A DNA stretch of 64,000 nucleotides from Leptolyngbya sp. PCC 6406 (GCF_000332095.2 NZ_KI913949.1:5290507-5354506), one strand, 5' to 3'. Shown: positions 27,186 through 34,951, counted from the stretch's first letter. Notes: generated by a model not told the origin, from the sequence alone. Numbers and translations: made by a program.

Positions 27186-28224
27186 GGGCGACTATGACAT
27201 CTTGAATGGAAGCTTCCAAATGCTCTTGGATAACCAGGTCTTCCCGATCTAAGATGGCGCGTTTGGCAGCATTTTGAGCAATTCTCACAATTTGAGCAGC
27301 GGAAAATCCATCCAGCTTTTGCACGGTCGCATCCCAATCCACTGAGCCCACTTCGACAGAGACCAGGGTCTGCTTGAGAATGGTGCGAATTTCGGGCTCA
27401 GTAGGTTTGGGAACTTCGATCACGTCGTCAAACCGTCGCCAGACAGCCTCATCTAAAAACTTGGTCAAGTTGGTCGCGGCGATGAGTAGACCATTCGATA
27501 CCTCATACTCATCCAGCAACTGGAGGAACGTATTGACCACTCGCTTAATTTCCCCAACCTCCTGGGCATCTTCACGGGATTTTGCCAGGGCATCGCACTC
27601 ATCGATAAACAGCAAGCAGGGATTAGCGGCGGCGGTCTCAAAGACTTCCCGGAGGTTGGTGGCAGTTTCGCCTAAATAGGAAGACACCATCGCATCGAAG
27701 CGCACCTTGACTAGGGGCAACCCAGTATTCCAAGCGATGCGCTCGGCTCCCATGGTTTTACCGCATCCTGGAGAGCCGTACAGCAGAATCTTTTGGCGAT
27801 ATTTCAGGCCGTAGTGGGCCAACCGATCGCGGGCTGCATACTCCCGCTCAATCCGGCAGAAGCGCTCCTCGACGGCATCGGACAAGACCATGTGATGTCG
27901 CAGGCGATCTCGCGGCACCGTCAGCACAAATGGGTGATTGAAGCGGCGATTGCTCGACAGCACCTTTAAGGGCTGAGCAGCAGTCGAACTGGAATGGGGG
28001 CCGACAGGCGCTATTGAAGCAGTAAGGGACTGAGGTGCCAGGGCAAACTGCTCAGTCTTTGCAAGACGAGTGTTTTTTTGCAGGATAGCGTCAAGCTGCT
28101 CAGCCAGCTTGGTATGGCCGAGCTGGCGCTCTTCTGCAATAACGACAGACAGCATACTTTGGATTGCCTGTGAGTCGTCACTGGCAACTGCCCGGAATAA
28201 CCGCTTAAGTACATCTCCTTTCAT
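27175..28224 (-). CDS. ietA: IetA-like AAA+ ATPase of an ATPase/protease defence pair
   Basis: A 349-residue single AAA+ domain protein. Walker A is LLYGSPGCGKTMGAERIA (about residues 147-164), Walker B is CLLFIDECDALAKSRED, followed by sensor 1 LIAATNLTKF and an arginine-finger region VWRRFDDVIEVPKPTE. The first 120 residues are a helical N-terminal domain (MLSVVIAEERQLGHTKLAEQ) typical of the ATPases paired with S8 proteases. It is the upstream gene of the pair and overlaps the protease start by 11 bases, which suggests coupled translation. In the known system the ATPase is the antitoxin/regulator-like partner of the protease. Confidence 0.85.
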   Translation of the reverse strand: MKGDVLKRLFRAVASDDSQAIQSMLSVVIAEERQLGHTKLAEQLDAILQKNTRLAKTEQFALAPQSLTASIAPVGPHSSSTAAQPLKVLSSNRRFNHPFVLTVPRDRLRHHMVLSDAVEERFCRIEREYAARDRLAHYGLKYRQKILLYGSPGCGKTMGAERIAWNTGLPLVKVRFDAMVSSYLGETATNLREVFETAAANPCLLFIDECDALAKSREDAQEVGEIKRVVNTFLQLLDEYEVSNGLLIAATNLTKFLDEAVWRRFDDVIEVPKPTEPEIRTILKQTLVSVEVGSVDWDATVQKLDGFSAAQIVRIAQNAAKRAILDREDLVIQEHLEASIQDVIVAHAG

Positions 28225-28676
28225 GGTGCGGCCCTAGAATGCAGATCTATCTTTAAGATATCTAAACTATTTGACAGTCACCTCAGCAGTCGGTATACAA
28301 CACTTCATACTGGCTTGATTGATGGAGATGCTTCTGTCCCGTCATCAAGTGCTCGAAGCGATCGCCCAGATCTCGTAGCGAGGGGGCCGCTTCCCGCAGC
28401 TCCTCCAGGATCGTCCCTAGGGCACCCTCTCCCCTGTAGCTGCCTTAAACCTCCACATCACACCATACTCTCCCTAAGCCCCCTGCCCAAAACCCTTGAA
28501 AACAGGCAACGATCGCTAGAATTTAGCCCAAATCACCTAGATTTTCTAGGGGTTGCAGAAAAATCTCATCAAACTATCACGAGGACAGTTGCCATGGCTA
28601 CCTGACTGTACTCCCGATTAGTGAGCCCCTTACCTGTCTGGAAATTGCAGACAAGGGATAGGATTGGCTTACGGGC
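28225..28676. other. Spacer between ietA and the PD-(D/E)XK-like gene
   Basis: A 450-base spacer holding the divergent promoters of the two flanking genes and a possible gene fragment at 28283-28444. A plus-strand frame at 28315-28605 has low-complexity Pro/Ser content and no family features; I do not call it. No strong hairpin or repeat is seen. Confidence 0.5.
28283..28444 (-). pseudogene. Possible N-terminal fragment of a DEAD/ISP-type helicase
   Basis: A minus-strand stop-to-stop frame of 53 codons with no start. It reads ILEELREAAPSLRDLGDRFE then HLM, similar to the conserved N-terminal motif (REKGDRFE.LM) of large restriction-type helicases. The similarity is short and rests on memory. 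If real, it is a remnant of a lost defence gene in this island. Confidence 0.3.
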
Positions 28677-29540
28677 GTGCCTACTGAAGTCAAAGTGATG
28701 GAGTTTGCTAACGAGGAAGCGTTACAGGATTTCCTGATCAGCTATTTGGAAAATAAAGGCTTGAGCTGCTACAAGGAGTTCCCATTGACGACGGGAGAGT
28801 TTGTAGACATCGTGACGAATGAGTACGTCATTGAATGCAAGCTCAGACTTTCCCGCAAGGAAATCGACAGTGCCGCAGGGCAACTCTTAGGACGCTATCT
28901 ACCCCATTTTTTTGGCCGACAGGGCGTGATCGCAGGGCTGTCGGCCCCTAGTGGACAATCCGTCGCTGCTAGTTTGCGCCGGAATGGGTATCAGGTCTGG
29001 TTTTTGGACGAAATGCCAGACCTGATGGAGTACTACGACATCTACACCCAAACCGATGAGCCAGAGCCGGAGCCCTATTACCAGGAACCCGAGCCAGATC
29101 TAGACGAGTTCGCTTTCTACCGTGACACCCAACCCACATATCGGTCTACATACCGAAGCTCTGTGGATTTTGGTGAGCTTGTCGGCATTGGCATTGGGGG
29201 ACTCATCGGGCTGATGGTGATCATTGGGGCAGTTAGCGGCGGGGTACAGCAAGCTCAGCAAAATGCCCCTGTTAAACAGCTCCATGAAGCCGCTATTGCC
29301 TGGGATCCAAGGAGCAAACACGAGGCCATCCAAGCGCTACGGGCTAGCGGATACGACTGCAATATTTTGCTGGCAGACACTGTAGAGGCCACCTGGGAAT
29401 CGGCGGAGCGATCGGGCTTTAGGGGCAATGTCCTTTATCAAAAGGTGTTTAACCGAGTGGATGCTATGCAACAGGCGATCAGCCAACAACACCCTCAATG
29501 CGTTTATCCTCCGCTCCGTCACCCCGATCAAATTCCTTGA
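28677..29540 (+). CDS. PD-(D/E)XK-like protein with a transmembrane anchor
   Basis: A 287-residue protein of unrecognised family. The N-terminal 120 residues look like a restriction-endonuclease fold: an acidic helix with EEALQDFLISYLENKG, then GEFVDIVTNEYVIECKLRLS, matching the D-x(n)-E-x-K active site, and the helix AAGQLLGRYLPHF. A Pro/Glu/Tyr-rich linker (residues 125-160) precedes one membrane helix (LVGIGIGGLIGLMVIIGAVSG, about 165-187). The C-terminal 95 residues (KHEAIQALRASGYDCNILL) are possibly helical. GTG 28677 or ATG 28698 may be the start. The gene lies back to back with ietA. A membrane-tethered nuclease would suit a defence role, but function is not established. Confidence 0.65.
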   Translation: MPTEVKVMEFANEEALQDFLISYLENKGLSCYKEFPLTTGEFVDIVTNEYVIECKLRLSRKEIDSAAGQLLGRYLPHFFGRQGVIAGLSAPSGQSVAASLRRNGYQVWFLDEMPDLMEYYDIYTQTDEPEPEPYYQEPEPDLDEFAFYRDTQPTYRSTYRSSVDFGELVGIGIGGLIGLMVIIGAVSGGVQQAQQNAPVKQLHEAAIAWDPRSKHEAIQALRASGYDCNILLADTVEATWESAERSGFRGNVLYQKVFNRVDAMQQAISQQHPQCVYPPLRHPDQIP

Positions 29541-29591
29541 GGGAACGCCCATGGACGTTCAAAGGCTATAACACTTTGCCAATCTCGCTTT

Positions 29592-30119
29592 TCAAACAGG
29601 TTGCCATCGCCAAGCGCAGTATCTTAAGACTTCATTCAACAAGTCTTGATTGTCCGCATATAGGTGATTTGCCTCGTCAACCACTTCAGCTAGTGTTGGC
29701 CAATCACGTTCCCCCACCCATATGGGGCTTTTCCGCTTCTCGATACCCGTATCTATATGAAAAACATGTTTGTGGAATGGATCCAGATGTCCTGGGTATA
29801 AATCTCCTGGATGAGTATTATCGTATCTGAAAAGGTTGTGAACCCCTTTGCATGCAACGTTGTACTCGTAGTGCCGTGTCTTGACAACAGGCGACTTCCC
29901 GTTCCCATCGCGGTGGCAGATGTCAAGTCGCTTGTTAACTGAGATCTCGATATGCCCTGGGCATAGGATTGGTCCAGTCATCAAAATTGAATCGCGATGG
30001 TGTTGTATCTGGATGTCCTCCGAGAGTACAAACCCAGCCCTCTCAAGGTGCTCCATGTGGTGAGTATGAATGCTCAGGTACTTATCTAGACGAAGCGGAT
30101 TACGCTGATGTGGCGGCAT
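29592..30119 (-). CDS. TumE (DUF6516)-like toxin
   Basis: A 175-residue protein. The middle shows features I associate with the TumE/DUF6516 toxin family: a strand pattern GHIEISVNKRLDI, then VKTRHYEYNVACKG, VHNLFRYDNTHPG, the histidine cluster HLDPFHKHVFH, and a WPTLAEVVDEANHL helix near the end. The family is typed as the toxin of a two-gene toxin-antitoxin system, with an RNase-like action suspected. It is immediately downstream (21 bases) of a winged-helix gene on the same strand, which fits a toxin-antitoxin operon. The C-terminal tail DLLNEVLRYCAWRWQPV is extra. Family call from pattern, not a search. Confidence 0.65.
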   Translation of the reverse strand: MPPHQRNPLRLDKYLSIHTHHMEHLERAGFVLSEDIQIQHHRDSILMTGPILCPGHIEISVNKRLDICHRDGNGKSPVVKTRHYEYNVACKGVHNLFRYDNTHPGDLYPGHLDPFHKHVFHIDTGIEKRKSPIWVGERDWPTLAEVVDEANHLYADNQDLLNEVLRYCAWRWQPV

Positions 30120-30140
30120 AACACCCTAAAAAAGGTTGAT

Positions 30141-30749
30141 TTAGCGAGATTTCAATTTATTAATTAGGTCTGAGCGATTGAGAGGCACTTCGACATCTAG
30201 TGCTGCCTCCAACCTTGAAACACGATTCCTCAGGGCCGCAATTTCCTGAATAGACGCCTCTAACAGCTCAGCCATGACCGAGATAGTATTGGCCTCAACC
30301 AATACTCCGGAAGACGCACTGTTCTCTTCCGTACCCAAGCCTGAGGTCTGAATTGTCCGCTCTGCTTTAGAGGAAAGTTTATATACGTACGTCGGCTTAG
30401 CCTTGCGTTCTGTACCAGGCTTAGGATGCCGAACCAGGATTTTTTGCTCTGTCAGCTTCTTCAGTCGCCCAAGCACTGGGGCACGACTGAGGTGAAGTGT
30501 GTCTGTCAAGTCGCGAGCTACAGCCTGCCCCTTCTCCTTAATGGCTTCAATGATGGAGATGCTGACAGAGTCTAGTATGTCTATAGCTAAATCGTCTGCA
30601 TCTACCCCTGAACAATCGCCTAACGCTGCATCTTTCGAGTCTTCAGATTCGAGACACAGAGACGAACGAGGGTGTTGACGCAGATCAGAACCGTTTTCTA
30701 GGCTATCCATACAGTGATCTAATGAGATTGCGTAAAAAAACATGGTCAA
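30141..30749 (-). CDS. Winged-helix DNA-binding protein, putative antitoxin
   Basis: Up to 202 residues. A winged helix-turn-helix lies at about residues 55-135: ISIIEAIKEKGQAVARDLTD then TLHLSRAPVLGRLKKLTEQK and the wing KPTYVYKLSSKA, a MarR/ArsR-like layout. The C terminus (ELLEASIQEIAALRNRVSRL) has coiled-coil character and probably mediates dimerisation. It precedes the TumE-like gene by 21 bases in the same direction, so it is the likely antitoxin and autoregulator. ATG 30710 (MDSLENG) is as good a start as ATG 30749 and would drop 13 odd N-terminal residues. Divergent from the small gene at 30864. Confidence 0.7.
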   Translation of the reverse strand: MTMFFYAISLDHCMDSLENGSDLRQHPRSSLCLESEDSKDAALGDCSGVDADDLAIDILDSVSISIIEAIKEKGQAVARDLTDTLHLSRAPVLGRLKKLTEQKILVRHPKPGTERKAKPTYVYKLSSKAERTIQTSGLGTEENSASSGVLVEANTISVMAELLEASIQEIAALRNRVSRLEAALDVEVPLNRSDLINKLKSR

Positions 30750-30863
30750 TCAAGAGCACCCTCTCCGGCAAGATTGGTTGGCTTTTGATTGACTTATGTC
30801 TGCTCAAATGGTATTTACCAGCTTACAGCATCAAAACACAGATGGATAACGTTTGTATTAGTC

Positions 30864-31172
30864 ATGCTCCCAACCAAACAGTCTCTAAGCCTAAATGATT
30901 TGAAAGGGATGACTCTTGAAAATGTAAGTGATTTGGTTGCTGAGTGGTTTGACTACACATCTTTACCTAGCATCACAACCATCATTGATAGTGAAGCACT
31001 AGCTCGAATAAAGGATTACGAAGTTCGTTACCAGATGACTTCTCGCAAAATGAAGGCTCAGGTAGAAGAACAGGGTTTTGTGGATGGGGACGTTACTCAT
31101 TGGCTTACCTTGGTTGAACTGTATCCGGAATGTTTATGTATGGATTTTCTTGACACACAAAGCATAGCCTGA
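30864..31172 (+). CDS. Small antitoxin-like protein of unknown function
   Basis: A 102-residue protein from ATG 30864 (an in-frame upstream start at 30789 would add residues without family features). The C-terminal half, IKDYEVRYQMTSRKMKAQVE ... HWLTLVELY, resembles small cyanobacterial proteins of the type KY.M.s..m ... W, which are common partners of toxin genes, including TumE-like ones. It is divergent from the winged-helix/TumE pair and followed by a good terminator (31340-31367). Possible toxin-antitoxin role is inference only. Confidence 0.5.
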   Translation: MLPTKQSLSLNDLKGMTLENVSDLVAEWFDYTSLPSITTIIDSEALARIKDYEVRYQMTSRKMKAQVEEQGFVDGDVTHWLTLVELYPECLCMDFLDTQSIA

Positions 31173-31339
31173 ATGATAAAGTCTCAAGGACGTGCAGGTT
31201 TAATAGATCTGTCGATTTTTCCAAAAAGCTCAACTGTTAGTTTTTACTTTTGGTTTGCCAACACCAAAGGTAGTGGTTAATCGAACAATATCAGGATCTA
31301 CAGGGTTCAATGTACTAGAAGCCTGAATAAATTGTTGGG

Positions 31340-31367
31340 ATCCCTGAAAGTCAATGCTTTCAGGGAT
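31340..31367 (+). terminator. Intrinsic terminator-like hairpin
   Basis: The arms ATCCCTGAAAG and CTTTCAGGGAT are an 11-bp perfect stem with loop TCAATG. It is followed by TTCTGCCTTTTGG, moderately T-rich. It probably ends transcription of the small gene at 30864-31172. Confidence 0.6.
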
Positions 31368-31418
31368 TTCTGCCTTTTGGTAGCATACTCAATCCGGTAG
31401 AGACCAATACAATACGTC

Positions 31419-31439
31419 CTAGTACCGTGCTGCGTAAAT
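31419..31439. repeat. Solo terminus of the CTAGT...GTAAAT repeat family
   Basis: CTAGTACCGTGCTGCGTAAA plus T matches the ends of the 142-bp units at 59314 and 59456 (same CTAGT and CGTAAAT anchors). No second end is seen nearby, so this is a solo or degraded copy. Confidence 0.45.
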
Positions 31440-31505
31440 TTGCAAGCTGTTCCATGGGGAAAGGGAGTAGGGGCATAAGGGACTAGGCTACTTCCGCCGA
31501 ATAAA

Positions 31506-31715
31506 TTAGTCTTGTGTTGGTCCCAGACGGCTCAAAGACTGGAATCGCAACCGCTTGTAGCAGTCCTGCAATAGCGGCATTTTATCCAGTTGCCAGGTCT
31601 GCATAGTGTTTTGCTGGATGATCTCCATAGCGGGCTTGCCACTGCTATCCGACAACTCAGCAATGATCATCTCTCGGTTTTGGAGGTGGTATCGGTAGCG
31701 CTTCTTCGCTCTCAA
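31506..31715 (-). CDS. Hypothetical short protein or gene fragment
   Basis: A 69-residue frame starting at TTG 31715: KKRYRYHLQNREMIIAELSD then SSGKPAMEII and LDKMPLLQDCYKRLRF. The amino-acid composition is protein-like but I recognise no family. There is no ATG start. It lies just downstream of dnaN on the same strand inside the accessory stretch and may be the tail of a lost gene. Confidence 0.3.
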   Translation of the reverse strand: MRAKKRYRYHLQNREMIIAELSDSSGKPAMEIIQQNTMQTWQLDKMPLLQDCYKRLRFQSLSRLGPTQD

Positions 31716-31733
31716 AATGCATCGTAAAACTCA

Positions 31734-31887
31734 CTATGGTGGGTCAGAGCCTCGACGGCTCACGGCTGGCAAACAAGTCCTTAACGGCACCCGCTGACCA
31801 TCTGGGGTGAACACATAAAGCGTGCCGTCGTCACCGCACATACTGGCGATGACCAAGCCTTGGACGCGGGCTTGTAGACACCCAAAG
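31734..31887 (-). pseudogene. Short protein-like remnant after dnaN
   Basis: A minus-strand frame directly after the dnaN stop reads QGLVIASMCGDDGTLYVFTP then DGQRVPLRTCLPAV and ends at the stop at 31734-31736. A stop in the same frame lies inside the dnaN end, so at most about 50 codons are available. It has the look of a C-terminal protein piece but matches nothing I can name. Confidence 0.2.
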
Positions 31888-33039
31888 TCACGATCTTATC
31901 TGCACCGGCATGACGAGGTAGGTCATCTGGAGTTGACCCAGGGGCACGAGCACCGAGGGGCTGGTGGCGGTGTTGCACTGCATCTGAATCTCGGTGGTGC
32001 CTAAGGCTTTCAGGCCATCCAAGAGGTATCGCACGTTAAAGGCAATATCCAGAGGATCACCGCTGATCTGGGCGGGAATCACCTCCCGACCACTGCCGAC
32101 CTCCGCTGCTTCCACCGACAGCGCGATGGTTTTCTCGTCGGTGTTCATGGAGAGCTTGACGATGTTATTTTTTTGATCTGCCAGCACCGCGATGCGCTCT
32201 AGGGCCGAGATCAGGGCTTTGCGATCGACGGTGGCCTGTCGCTCAAATTGTTTGGGCACCAGTTGGCGATAGTTGGGATATTGCCCCTCCAGTAGGCGGG
32301 TGGTGAGGCGCTGTTGCTGACCTAGCTCAAACAATACCTGGGTGTGATCAAAACGCAGGGCGATGGGTTCGGAGGATCCATAGCTCTGAAGCATTTTCTC
32401 CAATTCCCGTAGCGCCTTGGCGGGAACCGTGACATCCATAGCGGCTGAGTTTGCCCGATCCGTCGTGCCCTCTGGGGTTTCATCGGTGGTCTTGACCACC
32501 GCTAGACGGTGACCATCGGTGGCGGCAAATTCCAGCATGTCTCCATCGGTCAGCAGGTGGACCCCTGTGAGCACCTGCTTTGTCTCGTCGGCGCTGGTGG
32601 CAAAGAGGGCTCCCCGGAGTCCTTCTAGCAAGGCTTCGGCGGAGAGTTGGGCCGCTTGGCCATCTTCGACCAGGGGCAAACTGGGAAAGTCTTCGGCACT
32701 GAGGCCCCGCACTTGGTACTGGCCAGAGGAGCCCGTCAGGGTAATGGCAGCATCCTCTTCGGATTCTTCGACGAGCAAATCTTCGGAGGGGAGGCGAGAA
32801 ACGATATTTTCCAGCAACTTTGCAGGCAGGGTAATTGCGCCAGGAACCTCTACGGCGGCGGAAAAGGAGGTTTCGATGCCCAGGGTTTCGTCAAATCCGA
32901 CCAGGGTGATCTCCTGTTTTTCCAGATCCGCTTTCATCAGCACGTTACTCAGGACGGGCTTGCTGGGCCGGGAGGGTACAGCCCGACCCACCAGGGATAG
33001 GTGGATGTTGAGATCGCTTTGGGGACAAACAAATTTCAT
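31888..33039 (-). CDS. dnaN: DNA polymerase III beta subunit (sliding clamp)
   Basis: A 383-residue beta clamp, the ring that tethers DNA polymerase III to DNA. N terminus MKFVCPQSDLNIHLSLVGRA, the conserved PSRPSKPVLSNVLM, FAATDGHRLAVVK in the middle domain, and the canonical C-terminal TYLVMPVQIRS. ATG 33039 is chosen over a GTG six bases upstream, because MKFVC is the usual N terminus. It is downstream of dnaA on the same strand with a 535-base spacer that carries DnaA boxes, the classic bacterial origin arrangement. Confidence 0.97.
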   Translation of the reverse strand: MKFVCPQSDLNIHLSLVGRAVPSRPSKPVLSNVLMKADLEKQEITLVGFDETLGIETSFSAAVEVPGAITLPAKLLENIVSRLPSEDLLVEESEEDAAITLTGSSGQYQVRGLSAEDFPSLPLVEDGQAAQLSAEALLEGLRGALFATSADETKQVLTGVHLLTDGDMLEFAATDGHRLAVVKTTDETPEGTTDRANSAAMDVTVPAKALRELEKMLQSYGSSEPIALRFDHTQVLFELGQQQRLTTRLLEGQYPNYRQLVPKQFERQATVDRKALISALERIAVLADQKNNIVKLSMNTDEKTIALSVEAAEVGSGREVIPAQISGDPLDIAFNVRYLLDGLKALGTTEIQMQCNTATSPSVLVPLGQLQMTYLVMPVQIRS

Positions 33040-33181
33040 GGCCACACGGAATGGGGAGTAAGGCTGACGGAATGGATGCCAATCCTATCACCCGGACTTC
33101 CATCCAGGTTTTGAAGGGGTTCTATTCTCTATCTTTATCTCTAAATTTTCCTACAGTAGTTGTAGTAGGTGCTGTGAAAAC

Positions 33182-33365
33182 TGTGGAGAATTTGGGGATC
33201 GCTTGGTCTAATGGGGGTTCATCATCCCCATCCCTGTGGAAAACCTGTGGGAAATCGGGATGCTTATCCACAGGGCTTGGTAAGTCCGGACTTTTTCCCC
33301 ATTTACCGGGAAACTCTCCCAAGGGATTCAGGCTTTTTTCCACAAAGAATCCCAGGTTTTCCACA
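33182..33365. promoter_or_regulatory. Cluster of six DnaA boxes
   Basis: Boxes on the minus strand: 33182-33190, 33235-33243 and 33246-33254. Boxes on the plus strand: 33264-33272, 33336-33344 and 33357-33365. The opposed orientation around 33255-33263 is notable. Four match TTTTCCACA or TTATCCACA exactly; the other two differ by one base from TTTTCCACA. They also sit where DnaA could regulate dnaN. Confidence 0.75.
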
Positions 33366-33443
33366 AGCTCCGAAGCAAAAGCTTCGCAAAACTTAACAAT
33401 TAAGGGACGTTCTGGATTGCTTCTTGGAGATCGGTCTAAACAG

Positions 33444-33483
33444 ACGAGATAGAGCCCTGCGATCGCAGGGCTCTATCTCGTCA
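33444..33483. repeat. Perfect 40-bp palindrome centred on HIP1
   Basis: The 20-base arm 33444-33463 is the exact reverse complement of 33464-33483, with GCGATCGC in the centre. It lies 92 bases beyond the dnaA stop codon, so it may end dnaA mRNA as a hairpin, though no T-run follows on the minus strand. It may also be part of the origin. Confidence 0.85.
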
Positions 33484-33574
33484 TGATTTGGGGTAATAAG
33501 TGATCTCCCGATGACGTCATCGGTCCAGAACTGGACCCTACGGGAGGGTTGAACGCTAGAGGCTTACAAGATCT

Positions 33575-34951
33575 CTAGTTCTGGCTAGAAAGGGTAATGC
33601 GATCGCTGAGGCGACGTACAGTTTGGGCCAGATCCAGATCTTTTTTGAGCTGCTTGGTGATTTTCTCGCAGCTATACATCACTGTTGTGTGGTCTTTGCC
33701 CCCAAAGACCTCGCCGATTTTCGGCAAGCTTAGGTCTGTGTGCTGGCGCATCAGGTACATGCCTACTTGGCGGGCGAGGCTGATTTCGCGGCGGCGGGAG
33801 CTGCCCTTGAGATCTTCGACGGGGATTTTGAAGGTGGCAGAGATGGCTTGCATCACATCTTGGGGGGAGACATCCACTTTATCCATAGGCTGGTTGAGGA
33901 CGGAGGTGAGGTTTTCCACCGTCATCGGTAGGCCAGAGATGGAGGTGTAGGCGATGGCCCGAATCAAGGCCCCCTCTAGTTCGCGAATGTTGGAGGTGTA
34001 GGTGGAGGCGATGTATTCGATTACGTCGCGGGGCAAGCGCACACTTTCGTATTCCGCCTTTTTTTGCAAAATGGCCATGCGGGTTTCCAAGTCTGGGGTT
34101 TGAATATCCGCAATCAGCCCCATGGAAAATCGTGAACACAGGCGCTCTTGCAGGCGAGGAATTTGGTTGGGGGGACGATCGGAGGCGATGACGATCTGTT
34201 TGCCGGCTTCGTGGAGGGTATTAAAGGTATGGAAAAACTCTTCCTGGGTGTATTCCTTTCCTTCAATAAACTGGATGTCATCCACAATCAGTACATCCAC
34301 TGCTCGGTAATGATCCCGGAAGCGCTGCATACTGTCCTTGCGGATAGCGGTGATGAGGTCGTTGGTAAATTGCTCAGTAGAGACGTAGGAGACGCGGGCA
34401 TCGCCGCTGATCTCTAGGCGATAGTGGCCGATGGCCTGCATGAGGTGGGTTTTGCCCAGTCCTACTCCGCCGCAGAGAAACAGGGGATTAAATTCTCGTC
34501 CAGGAGCCTCCGCCACGGCTAGGGCGGCGGCATGGGCCATGCGATTATTGGCTCCGACTACAAACCGGGAAAACACTGCCTTGGGGTTCAGGCCCGCTGT
34601 GCGGCCCAGGGTAGGGGCTGGCGTTTCTAGGGGCGGCGGGGGCGGGGCAGGGGTGGGCCAGGGTACCTCTGGGTGGGGCGCTAGCTCGCCATTGCCTTGG
34701 CTTGTTTCCACCATGACTTGAATGTCCACGGAGCGTCCTAGGACCTCAGCAACTGCGCTGGAGATGGTGCCGAGGTAGTGTTTTTGCAGCCAGTTGCGGG
34801 CAAAGGGATTGGGGGTGGTAATGACTAGGGCTTCTTCCGATAGATTTTGAACGCGGGCCGGTTTGATCCAGGTTTCAAATGTGGGGTGGCTGAGCTGTGT
34901 CTGGAGGCGTTCCAACACCTCGTCCCAGAGCCCATCTAGTACCTTTTCCAC
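33575..34951 (-). CDS. dnaA: Chromosomal replication initiator DnaA
   Basis: A 458-residue DnaA, the AAA+ protein that opens oriC. Domain I is residues 1-80 or so ([20 protein letters not shown]), then a short Pro-rich domain II. The AAA+ core has Walker [17 protein letters not shown], Walker [15 protein letters not shown] and the arginine-finger region [13 protein letters not shown]. The C-terminal DNA-binding domain has [20 protein letters not shown] and [15 protein letters not shown]. Length and motifs are standard. Transcribed toward the candidate origin and dnaN. Confidence 0.97.
   Translation of the reverse strand: MEKVLDGLWDEVLERLQTQLSHPTFETWIKPARVQNLSEEALVITTPNPFARNWLQKHYLGTISSAVAEVLGRSVDIQVMVETSQGNGELAPHPEVPWPTPAPPPPPLETPAPTLGRTAGLNPKAVFSRFVVGANNRMAHAAALAVAEAPGREFNPLFLCGGVGLGKTHLMQAIGHYRLEISGDARVSYVSTEQFTNDLITAIRKDSMQRFRDHYRAVDVLIVDDIQFIEGKEYTQEEFFHTFNTLHEAGKQIVIASDRPPNQIPRLQERLCSRFSMGLIADIQTPDLETRMAILQKKAEYESVRLPRDVIEYIASTYTSNIRELEGALIRAIAYTSISGLPMTVENLTSVLNQPMDKVDVSPQDVMQAISATFKIPVEDLKGSSRRREISLARQVGMYLMRQHTDLSLPKIGEVFGGKDHTTVMYSCEKITKQLKKDLDLAQTVRRLSDRITLSSQN

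Larger units (their letters stand above)
31173..31505. other. Spacer with terminator and repeat terminus
   Basis: A 333-base AT-rich gap without a credible gene. It holds an intrinsic terminator-like hairpin (31340-31367) and a 21-base sequence (31419-31439) that matches the ends of the MITE-like units at 59314-59601. Confidence 0.5.
33040..33574. other. Candidate chromosomal replication origin (oriC)
   Basis: The dnaA-dnaN spacer. It contains six DnaA-box-like nonamers within 184 bases: TGTGGAGAA 33182, TGTGGAAAA 33235, TGTGGGAAA 33246, TTATCCACA 33264, TTTTCCACA 33336 and TTTTCCACA 33357. TTTTCCACA is the box form preferred in cyanobacteria and TTATCCACA the E. coli consensus. An AT-rich stretch (about 33120-33175, ATTCTCTATCTTTATCTCTA) next to the cluster could be the unwinding element. 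A 40-bp palindrome lies at 33444-33483. There is no coding frame of merit. Confidence 0.75.

Noticed and set aside
28315..28605. 96-codon plus-strand frame in the ietA spacer
   Set aside because: Low-complexity Pro/Ser-rich sequence with no family features; the opposite strand has the more protein-like (fragment) frame.
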